DNA of 64,000 nt from an uncultured Methanobrevibacter sp. (GTDB taxonomy: Archaea > Methanobacteriota > Methanobacteria > Methanobacteriales > Methanobacteriaceae), in the NCBI RefSeq assembly GCF_937881195.1, contig NZ_CALGFC010000032.1, positions 62,001 to 126,000 of the forward strand. Direction: 5' to 3'. This document shows positions 17,835 through 27,067 of this stretch, piece by piece (position 1 is the first letter of the stretch; each line of letters starts with the position of its first letter). The translations under genes were made by a program, and so were the position numbers. The notes beneath the pieces are model-generated. The model did no database searches and was not told the origin of the DNA. It was given only the letters and a program-made list of their open reading frames with translations.

Positions 17835-18432
17835 TTTTATTTAATTAAATTTTATTTATTTAAGATTATTTAATCAATATTTATAAATTAATATTATATA
17901 AACAAAATTAGTTTATATAATATAGAATTAATTTTTATAATCTAAATATTAGTTTATATAATCTAAAATTAATTTACATCCATTAAAAGTGCATATATTA
18001 TTATTAAAATTATATATAAAATTATTTTAAATATATTAACTCAATTATTTTAAATATATGAATTTATTTTCACATATTAAATTTTCAAACATAGCTATTT
18101 TTAATATTTATCAGAATAATTACATTATAACATTCTATTTTGACCATTTTGATTTATCCATCTATTTTTTATCAAAAAATATTTTTAATATTATAATCCA
18201 TTTTATTAGTTTATAATATTACAGTTATAGTATTCCAATTATATTACAGAAGAAGAATGATAATTATAATTATAATGATAATAAAATGAATTATTATATA
18301 GGAATTATATAAACATATAATAATTATATGAACTAAATATTATATTTTAATTAAAAATAAATATCATATTAGTAAATATTATAAAAAAATTTTTAAATTT
18401 ATTAATATTATAAATGTAGTAAAATTAATGAG
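17835..18432. other. Gene-free AT-rich spacer
   Basis: About 600 bp with no coding character. TTAGTTTATATAAT occurs twice near 17908 and 17950. A dense A/T promoter-like stretch precedes the secreted protein gene. I see no stable RNA fold. Confidence 0.5.
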
Positions 18433-19500
18433 ATGTTGAATATGAATAAAAAATATTTTAAAATTATTATTGTTCTAATTTTTTTATTATTTGTTGTTTC
18501 TACAATAGAATGTTCTATAGCCACAACTAAAGTTGATGATAACATTTCAAACTCAGAAAACACTCTTAAATCAAATTACACTAATAATTCTGAAATAAAC
18601 ATAAACAATGAATATTTAAATTCAAATAATAGTGCTTTAAATGATGTGAAAAAAACAACAAGTAAAAATTCAAATGATTTGAATAGTAATACAAGTACTA
18701 AAAAGAAATCTAAGATAGAAAGTGGTTGTTGTTCAATAATCCTTCAAGTAAATTCTAGTGCTTATGCTTATGCTTATAGAAGAGATTCAACATATGCAGC
18801 AAATTTGTACATAAAAAAAGTAAAATTATATGGAATAGAGGCCTTAAAAGAATATAAAACAACAAACACTTACTTTTTCCACTCCATAATATTTAAAAAT
18901 GGTTGGTACCTTGGAGCAGGAGGTAGTGATAATCCAAGTGTTAATAAATATCTTGAGAATTTAGGCGCAAAAATGGTATATAAAAATTCTATAACAAAAA
19001 ATTACTTGGAAAAAGCTATGAAAAAAGTTAGAAGTTTAGGAATAGGGCATTTTGTTATTAAATCCCCAAAAGGAAAAGTGGGAGTTGTAGTTTATAATTA
19101 TGGTGTTTCAAAAATGAATATCTTTAGGATGAAATCTGGAGAATATTTAAGCATTCCAAACAGCCCTAATCTTTTTAGGCATAGTAAATATACTGTTAAA
19201 AAAAATAATCCTGTTGATGCAGCTATATATATAGCTGGTACAGATAGTTTTGGAGTTAATAGGAGAAATATAATGGTTTATAATGTTACAAATTTTAAGT
19301 ATAATAAGAATAATACTAAAAACAACATAAATACCAAAACACTTATAAAAATATGGGTAACAAACGATAATGGCAAATATGTTGGAAGAAATACAGGTAG
19401 TAAGTCAGATAATGTTTTTTTTAATGGTAAAAAAGTCAGAGCGGGATCTATACCAATTATTCCTAATAAAAAGTATATTGGAAGAGTTGTACTTAAATAA
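18433..19500 (+). CDS. Secreted protein, possible Ntn-type linear amide hydrolase
   Basis: A 355-aa exported protein: an N-terminal hydrophobic segment (about 8-27) is followed by an Asn/Ser/Thr-rich linker to about residue 95 and a globular domain. The domain begins GCCSIILQV (Cys99, Cys100), followed by YAYRRDST (Arg116, Arg117), GHFVIKSPKGKVGVVVYNYG and SIPNSPNLF. This order (Cys, then Arg-Arg-Asp, then a GHF..D/G strand, then an Asn near a TNH-like site) resembles the penicillin-acylase/bile-salt-hydrolase group of N-terminal nucleophile hydrolases. That assignment is my inference; the family looks restricted to methanogens. An alternative start is the ATG at 18442. Transcribed alone. Confidence 0.5.
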   Translation: MLNMNKKYFKIIIVLIFLLFVVSTIECSIATTKVDDNISNSENTLKSNYTNNSEININNEYLNSNNSALNDVKKTTSKNSNDLNSNTSTKKKSKIESGCCSIILQVNSSAYAYAYRRDSTYAANLYIKKVKLYGIEALKEYKTTNTYFFHSIIFKNGWYLGAGGSDNPSVNKYLENLGAKMVYKNSITKNYLEKAMKKVRSLGIGHFVIKSPKGKVGVVVYNYGVSKMNIFRMKSGEYLSIPNSPNLFRHSKYTVKKNNPVDAAIYIAGTDSFGVNRRNIMVYNVTNFKYNKNNTKNNINTKTLIKIWVTNDNGKYVGRNTGSKSDNVFFNGKKVRAGSIPIIPNKKYIGRVVLK

Positions 19501-19638
19501 AAAGTGAAAAATAAAAATAAAAAAAGATTGAAGATAATATAATTTTTAGAGCATATATATTAAAAATAAAATTATGTTAAGAATAAAGTTATATTAAGAA
19601 AATTAATATTAAATATATAATATATATTAAATAATCTA

Positions 19639-19944
19639 TCAATTAATTATCTCATTAACAGTATCAACTTTATCTTTTAATCCCCTATTTTTTTTATCTC
19701 TTCTATCATCTATTTTTAGAACAGTGTATACCCTATTAGCACCAATATTGAAAACTGCTTCTTGAGCAGATTTAATTGCATCATAAACCTCATCAAGATT
19801 TTGAGCTTCAATCTGAGTTCCCATACCCGTAAGTTTATATTTAAGTCCAGAATCCTTAATAGCCTGAACAGCTACAGCAACATATTCACCTAAGTCAGTA
19901 CCCTCTGTTCCAATAGGAACAACACCAAAATCTACAAGTATCAT
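19639..19944 (-). CDS. MTH1187-family thiamine-binding protein
   Basis: A 101-aa protein of the MTH1187/YkoF-like family (Thiamine_BP, formerly DUF77), small ferredoxin-fold proteins; some members bind thiamine. MILVDFGVVPIGTEGTDLGE at the N-terminus, YKLTGMGTQIEA in the middle and a basic IDDRRDKKN segment match the family. Cytoplasmic, probably oligomeric. It is followed by the DUF2100-like and Lrp genes transcribed towards it, but a 98-bp gap leaves co-transcription open. Confidence 0.85.
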   Translation of the reverse strand: MILVDFGVVPIGTEGTDLGEYVAVAVQAIKDSGLKYKLTGMGTQIEAQNLDEVYDAIKSAQEAVFNIGANRVYTVLKIDDRRDKKNRGLKDKVDTVNEIIN

Positions 19945-20042
19945 AATTTTACCATTAAAATTTTGTATAATATATTATTTTTATTAATTGTAATTATTAT
20001 ATTAAATATTAGCTATTTTTAATAACAAATAAACCTAAAATA

Positions 20043-20723
20043 TTAGCTATCTTCAATTAGCCGAATAAGTTCAATATCATTTAAATCTTTAAGATTATCA
20101 CTTAAGTATATAATTGCATCATAAATTTCTTCTGCTCTTTTACCGAGTAATTGACCATTTAAATCATTTTCAGCTAAAACAATGACCTTTTCTGGATGTA
20201 AAGAAGATTTTTTCCTATTTATATCATTATGAATATGCTTAACCCTAGTTTCTATCCCTTTTAATGCAGATTCGGGGATTTTTGGATTAATCTCTTTAAT
20301 ATCCAATACATTAAGAGGGACACTAGCCACTATTATTCTCTGAACATCAACCCCTAATTTTTTTAAAGTCTTTTTAAAATTATTTTTAGAGGTTATAAAA
20401 AGAATATTTTCAGTTAAATTAGATATATCAATTTTTTCTTCTTTTTTCTCAATAACATTAAAGTCAACTAAAATAGAATCTATATTTTTTCTTGCTGAAA
20501 TAAGGAATTTTGTGAATTTTTCTGCTTCTTCTTTAGAAAGTTGATGCTTTGGTAAGCTACTATAAATAAAATCTTCTGCAGCTATTAAATCCTTAAATAT
20601 ATTTTCAAACCTTTTTAAGTTAATATCTGAAGCATTAGGAGATTTTAATTTAAAATTTTCTTCAGAATTAGCAGCTGATTTTTTTAATAAACTTTGAGCC
20701 TGTTTTAATCGAAGATCTTTCAT
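20043..20723 (-). CDS. Conserved methanogen protein, possibly DUF2100
   Basis: A 226-aa soluble protein. The first 80 residues are charged and helical, and the rest contains NILFITSKNNFKKTLKKLGV and VPLNVLDIKEINPKIPESAL. I believe this is DUF2100, a family of unknown function from methanogens, but the assignment is from memory. It lies 29 bp downstream of the Lrp-type regulator on the same strand, so both are probably in one operon. No catalytic motif recognised. Confidence 0.6.
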   Translation of the reverse strand: MKDLRLKQAQSLLKKSAANSEENFKLKSPNASDINLKRFENIFKDLIAAEDFIYSSLPKHQLSKEEAEKFTKFLISARKNIDSILVDFNVIEKKEEKIDISNLTENILFITSKNNFKKTLKKLGVDVQRIIVASVPLNVLDIKEINPKIPESALKGIETRVKHIHNDINRKKSSLHPEKVIVLAENDLNGQLLGKRAEEIYDAIIYLSDNLKDLNDIELIRLIEDS

Positions 20724-20752
20724 GAAAATTCCCTTATTTGTTTAGAAAAAAA

Positions 20753-21232
20753 TTAAAGCATGTGAATTGAACTTGAATCTTCTTTAACAACATTCAAGAC
20801 GGTCTGAGTATACGTTCGTTCGACATATGGTTCTTTTAGTAAATCTTTTACAAAAACATCCAATTCATCGGTATCTTTGAACTTAGCTATTAAAAATGCA
20901 TCATATTCTCCAGTAACATCATAAATAGCTAAAACATGCCTACTAAAAGATTCTTTATTTTCCCAATTCTGTAGTTTTCCACCTTTTACCCTAACTCCAA
21001 TAATACTTGTAAGGCCATAGCCAAGTTTCCTATGATCCATTATTGGAGCAAACTTCTTGATTACTCCTGTTTTCATTAATTTATCAACACGATTATGAAC
21101 AGTCCCTACAGAAATATCAAGTTCCCTAGAAATCTGCCTATAAGGAGTTCTAGCATCTTCATTTATCATTTCAATAATATTTTTATCTGTTTCATCGATG
21201 ACAACCAATTCATCTTTGTTATTACTACTCAT
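20753..21232 (-). CDS. Lrp/AsnC family transcriptional regulator
   Basis: A 159-aa regulator with a winged helix-turn-helix near residues 27-62 (TPYRQISRELDISVGTVHNR) and a RAM/AsnC effector domain from about 70, including VTGEYDAFLIAKFKDTDELD. Such proteins bind DNA as dimers or octamers, often with an amino acid as effector. The effector and targets cannot be told from the sequence; autoregulation and control of the downstream gene are likely. Confidence 0.92.
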   Translation of the reverse strand: MSSNNKDELVVIDETDKNIIEMINEDARTPYRQISRELDISVGTVHNRVDKLMKTGVIKKFAPIMDHRKLGYGLTSIIGVRVKGGKLQNWENKESFSRHVLAIYDVTGEYDAFLIAKFKDTDELDVFVKDLLKEPYVERTYTQTVLNVVKEDSSSIHML

Positions 21233-21683
21233 AGTATCCTCCTAAAAATAATAATTAAATTAACCAACCACAATTAGTAATGAAAAATATAAGATGAAAA
21301 ATTTATTTCATCCTAATTTTAAAATTACTACACCTTTGAACAATGTTTAGTTTTTCATTATTAATATTCTTTTTCTTTTTAAATTTTTTATAAAAACATT
21401 ATATTGATACATTTATAGTTTATTAAATATCATATTTAAAATAAAAATATTCTATTAATAACAAACAGTTGTAATTATTATATAAATTACAATTAATAAA
21501 TAGCAAAAAGGCAAAAAAATGAGAAATGTTAAAATATATTGAAAAATATTAAAAATTGTTGAAAAATGTTAAAATATGATGAAAAATATTAATAAATTTC
21601 TAAAATATTAGAAAATTATAAAAAGTAGAAAAAGTAGAAAAAGTAGAAAAATTAATAGATATATGAATTAATTTATATTAAAA
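21233..21683. repeat. AT-rich spacer with 20-bp and 9-bp tandem repeats
   Basis: GAAAAAT followed by a variant of RTTAAAAWTNTT repeats every 20 bp, starting at 21521 (as GAGAAAT), 21541, 21561 and 21581. AAAAAGTAG is then repeated three times at 21620-21646. These lie just 3' of mmp7, which is transcribed towards them. No open frame or clear RNA fold. The Lrp promoter must lie near 21240-21330. Confidence 0.65.
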
Positions 21684-22595
21684 TTATATTATAGCACTTT
21701 CACTTAAAAGTTTTACAAGAATATAATTATACATTTGAGACCTTTTTATATCTGCAATTTCAGCCAAATGTTTGTCATTTATCATAACATTAGCTATTTC
21801 TTCATTATATTTATCATAATCAAGTTTAACCCTAACACCATCAAGTTGGCTTGTGACCGGAGTTGGTGAAATTATTTCAGATATAGCTGGAACTTGATTT
21901 TCAATTGCATTCTTTACTAATATAGATGGAGCTAAAGGTGGATCTAAAGCCATGTCCTTTCTTTTTTTATCTAAAGTTTTTTCAACAACTTCAACTAATT
22001 TTCTAAGAGCCCTTATATTTTCTCCTCTTTTTAGTCTCCTTGGAATTCTGCCCAAACCACTAACATATTCATCAGCACCTGGAAGATCATTAATATCTAT
22101 TTCAGGAGCCCCTGTAACAATTACAGGAATATCAATATCATCAAATAAGAAAGTTTTATCTATTATACACTGTTTAAAACTACCAAGAGCATATATGGCT
22201 ATATCATGCTCTTCAATCAATCTTTTCTCATATTCCGTGATTCCTGCAGTACCCTTACCTGCACCACGAGCAAGCCCAATCATATTATCTTTTGCACCAA
22301 ATCTTCTAAGATATTCAGAAATATCACAAGCAGCATGAGGAAGATGGTGTCTTGCAAGAGTTGGAGACACAATAGCTATTTCACAACCAGCCATTGGAGC
22401 AATAGATATTTTACCCAACAATTCTTTTGATTTTTCTTTAATTTTATCAACATCATCAATAGGAATTGCCATGTTTAAAATTAAATCCATCTGAAGAATA
22501 TTCTCCTGAAGAATAAATCCTCCTAAATCATCGATGAGTTCTCTTATTTCTTCACTTTTATGGACTCCTCCAGAATAAGTTAGGGTTTCATACAC
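21684..22595 (-). CDS. mmp7: Methanogenesis marker protein 7
   Basis: Mmp7 (303 aa), a protein conserved in methanogens; its biochemical role is not established, though marker proteins are often linked to MCR maturation. Recognised from MYETLTYSGGVHKSEEIREL, VSPTLARHHLPHAACDISEY (about 77-96), GLGRIPRRLKRGENIRALRK and SQLDGVRVKLDYDKYNEEI. The start is a GTG with a GGAGATG site upstream. Single gene with long spacers either side. Confidence 0.9.
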   Translation of the reverse strand: MYETLTYSGGVHKSEEIRELIDDLGGFILQENILQMDLILNMAIPIDDVDKIKEKSKELLGKISIAPMAGCEIAIVSPTLARHHLPHAACDISEYLRRFGAKDNMIGLARGAGKGTAGITEYEKRLIEEHDIAIYALGSFKQCIIDKTFLFDDIDIPVIVTGAPEIDINDLPGADEYVSGLGRIPRRLKRGENIRALRKLVEVVEKTLDKKRKDMALDPPLAPSILVKNAIENQVPAISEIISPTPVTSQLDGVRVKLDYDKYNEEIANVMINDKHLAEIADIKRSQMYNYILVKLLSESAII

Positions 22596-23067
22596 ATTTT
22601 CATCTCCAAATATGATACAAAAATTAATCCAATATTATTATACAATAATATAATTCTAATTATATAATATAATTCTAATTATTATTAATAATTTTAATTA
22701 TATAAAATTTATAATTATTATTAGAATTCAATACAAATTATATTATTAATAATGAAAAGGATATATTAATAACAACTTAAATTTATTAATAATAATTAGA
22801 TTTATTAATTATAAAGTAGATTTCTTAATGATAATTTATATTTATAATCATTATTTATAAAATTATTTAATTATTTAATTATTTAAACAATAGTTCTCAC
22901 AATCCTAAAAACCATAGGAAACTATTAAATAGGTATATTTTAATCATGAAGATTAATCATAGAAAATTAGAATATATTTAAAAACAAAGAATATTATTAA
23001 AAAATATAAAATATTATCAAAAAACAAAGAGTATTATTAAAAAAATATAAAATATTATTAAAAAATA
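22596..23067. repeat. AT-rich spacer with a hairpin and a 40-bp repeat
   Basis: An interrupted hairpin lies at 22889-22926: AATAGTT pairs with AACTATT, enclosing TCCTA/TAGGA with a 7-nt bulge on one side. At 22981-23060 a 40-bp unit marked by ACAAAGARTATTATTAAAA occurs twice (markers at 22984 and 23024). The rest is featureless AT-rich DNA containing the mmp7 promoter on the minus strand. Confidence 0.6.
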
Positions 23068-23736
23068 TTATTTAATTTTTAAATTATTTAAAATAGAATA
23101 TCTCAATTCAGCTCTTTTAATTGGATCCTTAGGGGCATTATTATGAGTAGGGATAGAAATTAATATGTTTGATCCGTCTTTATTGTTAAAATTCATATAA
23201 TCAGGAAATATAGTATAATCTGATTTTGAATCATTATCTTCTAATTCGACTATTGTAAACCCCATATCCTCAACAATATCCCTTAAAAAAAGAGAATATA
23301 CTTTAACTCTTATATTTAAATTTTTTTTTCGAAAATCTCTTTTTTTATCATTATCCAGCCAATCAAGTGCTAAAGAATAATTTGAAAATATATCACTGAT
23401 TAATTTAGAACTTAAATCAGATTCATTTAAAAATAAATCATTATTTTTTAGACTAAGCTCTTCAATGTCAGAATTAAAATTGTCATCTGGGATTGAATAA
23501 TTAATGTTGAGTTTATTATTTGGAATTTTTTTAAGTTTTGATACTTGAACAATACTATTTTTTATTTGAGTGAAAGTATTTAATTTTATTTTTAATGAAT
23601 CCATTTTAGTATCACTTTCAGATAAAATAATAGCTATATCCCCCTCTTCATTATCAGGGTTCTTATTAACTTTATAATTAATTATACCTGCAAATTCAAG
23701 TATTTTTTCACACATTGGTGTTGTAACGATTTTCAT
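23068..23736 (-). CDS. Unrecognised protein between mmp7 and comB
   Basis: A 222-aa soluble protein that I do not recognise. It begins MKIVTTPMCEKILEFAGI, and has EGDIAIILSESDT (about 31-43), KIKLNTFTQIKNSI and near the C-terminus ILISIPTHNNAPKDPIKRAE. The opening Thr-Thr-Pro-Met-Cys and the late Pro-Thr-His-Asn could form a binding or active site, but this is only a reading of motif-like conservation. Codon use and AT content match its neighbours, so it looks native. No membrane segment or signal peptide. Confidence 0.75.
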   Translation of the reverse strand: MKIVTTPMCEKILEFAGIINYKVNKNPDNEEGDIAIILSESDTKMDSLKIKLNTFTQIKNSIVQVSKLKKIPNNKLNINYSIPDDNFNSDIEELSLKNNDLFLNESDLSSKLISDIFSNYSLALDWLDNDKKRDFRKKNLNIRVKVYSLFLRDIVEDMGFTIVELEDNDSKSDYTIFPDYMNFNNKDGSNILISIPTHNNAPKDPIKRAELRYSILNNLKIK

Positions 23737-24303
23737 ATTACCTAATTCACATATTAATGTTATTGAGAGATTATTATAATTAGATACAATTTTAGAATGA
23801 TGATAATTTTTATAAATATAATTTATTATAATAATTATAAATTCTCATAATATAGGACCTGATTAATATTTTAATTAAAATTTTTTTTAAATATTTAATT
23901 AAAAATTTCTAATAAATAATTAAATATTTTTAATTAATGTTTCTAATAAATAATTAAATATTTTTAATTAATGTTTCTAACTAATAATTTTAATTAATAG
24001 TTTTTAACTAATAATTTTTAATTATATTTATTGTGTTAATATTTTATAATTATAACCAATTTATCTTAAATCATTTACTAACAATAGACATTTAAATATA
24101 TAAATATACTATTTAAAAAAATATATTAAATTCTTTATATAATAATCCTCTTTATATAATATATTCATTATAATTATAATAATATTAAACTATTATAATA
24201 ATAAAATTAAATATTAATTTTATAATTATTAGAATTAATTATAATTATCAAACAAAAATAAAATATAAAAAATATATAAAAAAATATATAAAAAGGAAAA
24301 AAC
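23737..24303. repeat. AT-rich spacer with 35-bp repeat units
   Basis: From about 23895 to 24010 a unit around TTTCTAATAAATAATTAAAT and TTTTTAATTAATG is repeated, two nearly perfect copies followed by decaying ones. Otherwise very AT-rich. It contains the divergent promoters of the unknown gene and comB; comB has an AAAAAGGA ribosome-binding site. No RNA gene seen. Confidence 0.6.
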
Positions 24304-25020
24304 ATGGAAATTACATTAAGTCTTGAAAAAACAAATTCGAAAGATATTTCTATAATGGTGGATGCTTTTAGAGCTAGTACTAGTATTACAATTGCATTAG
24401 ATAAATTTGAAGAAGTCATACCTACATTTACACCTGAAGAAGCTAAAAAAATAGCTAAAGAAAAAAAAGGAATACTCGCAGGAGAACGTATGGGAAAAGC
24501 TTTAAAAGGCTTTGATTTGGGAAATTCCCCAGTTGAAATAAATAATCTAAATACAAACATTAAGAACCTAATATTAACAACTAGTAATGGAACAAGAATT
24601 TTAAAAGATATGAAATCAACAATCCTTATAGGTTGTTTTATAAATGCAAAAGCAGTCGCTGAAAAAAGTTTACATATAGCAAAAGAGAATAATTATACAC
24701 ATATTGATGTGGTTATGGCAGGATGGAAAGGAAATTTTGCAATAGAAGATTTTTTAGCTAGTGGAGAGATATTATATTGGATTCAAGAAGAATTTGATGA
24801 GAAATATTCCGATGAAAAGTTTAATATTAGTGAATATGCACAAAGTGCTATTTTAGCTAGTAGAAACTATAAAGAAGCTAAAGAAATAGTCTATAATACA
24901 AAATCTTCTAACAGATTGAAAAAATTAGGATATGAAAAAGACATAGAATTTTCTTTAAGAAAAAATATTAGTCAAAATGTAGCTATTTATGATAAAGGTG
25001 CTTTAAAGCTATATAAATAA
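24304..25020 (+). CDS. comB: 2-phosphosulfolactate phosphatase
   Basis: ComB (238 aa) removes phosphate from 2-phosphosulfolactate, the second step of coenzyme M biosynthesis from phosphoenolpyruvate and sulfite. The family motifs are in order: MVDAFRASTSI (about 18-28), GERMG (60-64), FDLGNSPVEI (70-79) and LTTSNGT (91-97), with AGWKGNFAIEDFLASG later. comA is not in the window, and comC, comD and comE lie about 35 kb away, so the pathway is dispersed. Confidence 0.95.
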   Translation: MEITLSLEKTNSKDISIMVDAFRASTSITIALDKFEEVIPTFTPEEAKKIAKEKKGILAGERMGKALKGFDLGNSPVEINNLNTNIKNLILTTSNGTRILKDMKSTILIGCFINAKAVAEKSLHIAKENNYTHIDVVMAGWKGNFAIEDFLASGEILYWIQEEFDEKYSDEKFNISEYAQSAILASRNYKEAKEIVYNTKSSNRLKKLGYEKDIEFSLRKNISQNVAIYDKGALKLYK

Positions 25021-25218
25021 AGTAAAAATTATGAAAATAATATCTTATAAAAAAATTGCACATAGTTTTATATATACATAGTAACATATTATTATAGCTA
25101 ATAATATTAATTTTACAATTATTATAAAAATTATTAAATATATAAATCATATGATTATTTATTATTAAGTTAAAAAATCATAAACTCAAAAAGTTTTATT
25201 AATTAAGAGTGTTTTTTA

Positions 25219-26385
25219 ATGAAAAGAGAATGTTTAACAATTATAGGAACCGCTCATGTCTCCCAAAATAGTGTCGAAGAAGTTAAAAATGCAATATATG
25301 AACAAAACCCAGAAGTAGTTGCAATAGAACTTGATATTGGAAGATATGAACGCCTTATGAAAGAACAGGCAGGTATTGAAGAAGATGAAGAAATATCTGT
25401 AACAAAAATAATTAAAGAAAACAAAGTTGGTTTATTTGTAGCTAGTGGAATTTTAACATACATCCAAAGTAAAATTGGGGAAGATGTAGATGTTAAACCA
25501 GGTTCTGAAATGATTGGAGCTATAGAAGCAGCTAATGAAATAGGTGCAAAAATTTCTTTAATTGATAGAGATATAAACATAACACTTCAAAGAGCCCTAA
25601 ATGAAATGTCCTTATGGGAAAAATTAAAATTTGTAATAAGTGCAATCTCTTCATTGTTTGCAAGTGATGATGAGCTTCAAGATATTGAAGATTTAAAAAA
25701 TCAGGACACATTAGATGAAGTAATGGATTATTTTAAAGAAGCATCCCCTAGTGCTTATAAAGTTCTTGTTAAAGAAAGAGATGCTTATCTTGCAAATAGC
25801 ATTTTAAATATACCAGAAGATCATGTTATAGCTGTGGTTGGAGCAGGCCACAAAGAAGGAATGACGAAATATTTAGACAATCCTGAGAAAATTCCTCCAA
25901 TAGAAGAATTAACCAGTATTGAAAAAAAAAGAGGCATTCCATGGCTTAAAATTATATTAGCAGCTATTCCAATATCTTTTGTGGTGATATTTTTTCTTGC
26001 TTTTTTAAATGGAATTAATATAGAGAATAATCTTTTAGAATTTGTTTTAATAGGTGGTGGAACTGCCTTTATTGGGTCAATACTTTCAGGTTCAAAAATA
26101 CAATCTGCAGTGGTTGGTTTTATTGTTGCACCACTTACTATAATACACCCTCTTCTAGCTGCAGGATGGTTTTCTGGATTGACAGAAGCTAAATATAGAA
26201 AAGTGAGAACAAGCGATATTCGTAATTTAAGCAAAATTGATAGTTTCAGAGATCTTTGGAACAATAACATATTTAGAATATTATTAGTTGTTATTGGAAC
26301 AAATTTAGGAGTAAGTATTGCTACTTTAGTTATATTACCATCAAGAGTATTTATACCATTATTCTTGAAAATATTTGGATATTGA
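25219..26385 (+). CDS. TraB/PrgY family membrane protein
   Basis: A 388-aa protein. The N-terminal TraB domain starts with IIGTAHVSQNSVEEV (Gly10-Thr-Ala-His motif) and ends near residue 210 with VVGAGHKEGM; both are the family's putative active-site motifs, related to TIKI/EreA-like metallohydrolases. The C-terminal part (about 240-388) contains three or four membrane spans. In Enterococcus, PrgY/TraB limits peptide pheromone activity; the archaeal role is unknown. Stands alone. Confidence 0.88.
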   Translation: MKRECLTIIGTAHVSQNSVEEVKNAIYEQNPEVVAIELDIGRYERLMKEQAGIEEDEEISVTKIIKENKVGLFVASGILTYIQSKIGEDVDVKPGSEMIGAIEAANEIGAKISLIDRDINITLQRALNEMSLWEKLKFVISAISSLFASDDELQDIEDLKNQDTLDEVMDYFKEASPSAYKVLVKERDAYLANSILNIPEDHVIAVVGAGHKEGMTKYLDNPEKIPPIEELTSIEKKRGIPWLKIILAAIPISFVVIFFLAFLNGINIENNLLEFVLIGGGTAFIGSILSGSKIQSAVVGFIVAPLTIIHPLLAAGWFSGLTEAKYRKVRTSDIRNLSKIDSFRDLWNNNIFRILLVVIGTNLGVSIATLVILPSRVFIPLFLKIFGY

Positions 26386-26671
26386 AACATTATAGAGATA
26401 ATGATTATAAAATATAATATTATGCAAAAATTATATTAATTATAGAATCATATTAATTGATAATTATATTTTTTATTAAATTCCATATTAATAAAATATC
26501 ATATTAATAAAATAATTATAATTCAATAAAATAAAGTTAATTATAATATATTTGAAATTATAATCTAATTTAAGTTATAATATGACCATGATATTATAAA
26601 TTATGGTTCAAAATAATAAATATATAAAATTAATTATAATATATAAATTAATTATTTTATTTGGAGAAAAA

Positions 26672-26905
26672 ATGTATTTTATTTTTCGTTGCGATTGTGG
26701 CAGAGTTTTATATGCAAAAGAGGGAGTATCTACAAGAAAATGTGTTTGTGGAAAATCTCTAAAAGTGAAAAAAAGAAGAATTTTCAAAAAGGTAGAATCT
26801 ATTGAAGAAGCTACTGAATCTGTCCAAAAAATGCAGGAAGAGATTTACGGCAGAAGTACATTCAAAAAAGCTAATGAAATTCCTAAAAAACGATTTTTAA
26901 ACTGA
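26672..26905 (+). CDS. DUF1922 zinc-binding protein (MTH1184-like)
   Basis: A 77-aa protein starting MYFIFRCDCGRVLYAKEGVS. Two Cys pairs (RCDCGR and RKCVCGK) form a rubredoxin-like zinc knuckle, as in the MTH1184/DUF1922 family. The ATG chosen has a TTGGAG site; an earlier in-frame start would add a hydrophobic tail foreign to the family. The C-terminal half is basic, with KRRIFKKVESIEEATESVQK. Function unknown; nucleic-acid binding is a guess. Confidence 0.85.
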   Translation: MYFIFRCDCGRVLYAKEGVSTRKCVCGKSLKVKKRRIFKKVESIEEATESVQKMQEEIYGRSTFKKANEIPKKRFLN

Positions 26906-27067
26906 TATTAATCAGATTATAATAAATTCTAAATAATAAAAATCGAAAATGAAATAAAATAAAATATAACAAAATAGAATATACCATAACAAATATAATA
27001 AATTTTAAAATAGAAAGAATTTATAAATTTATATGAGAATTATTACGCTCATCAAGGAAATAGAGAA

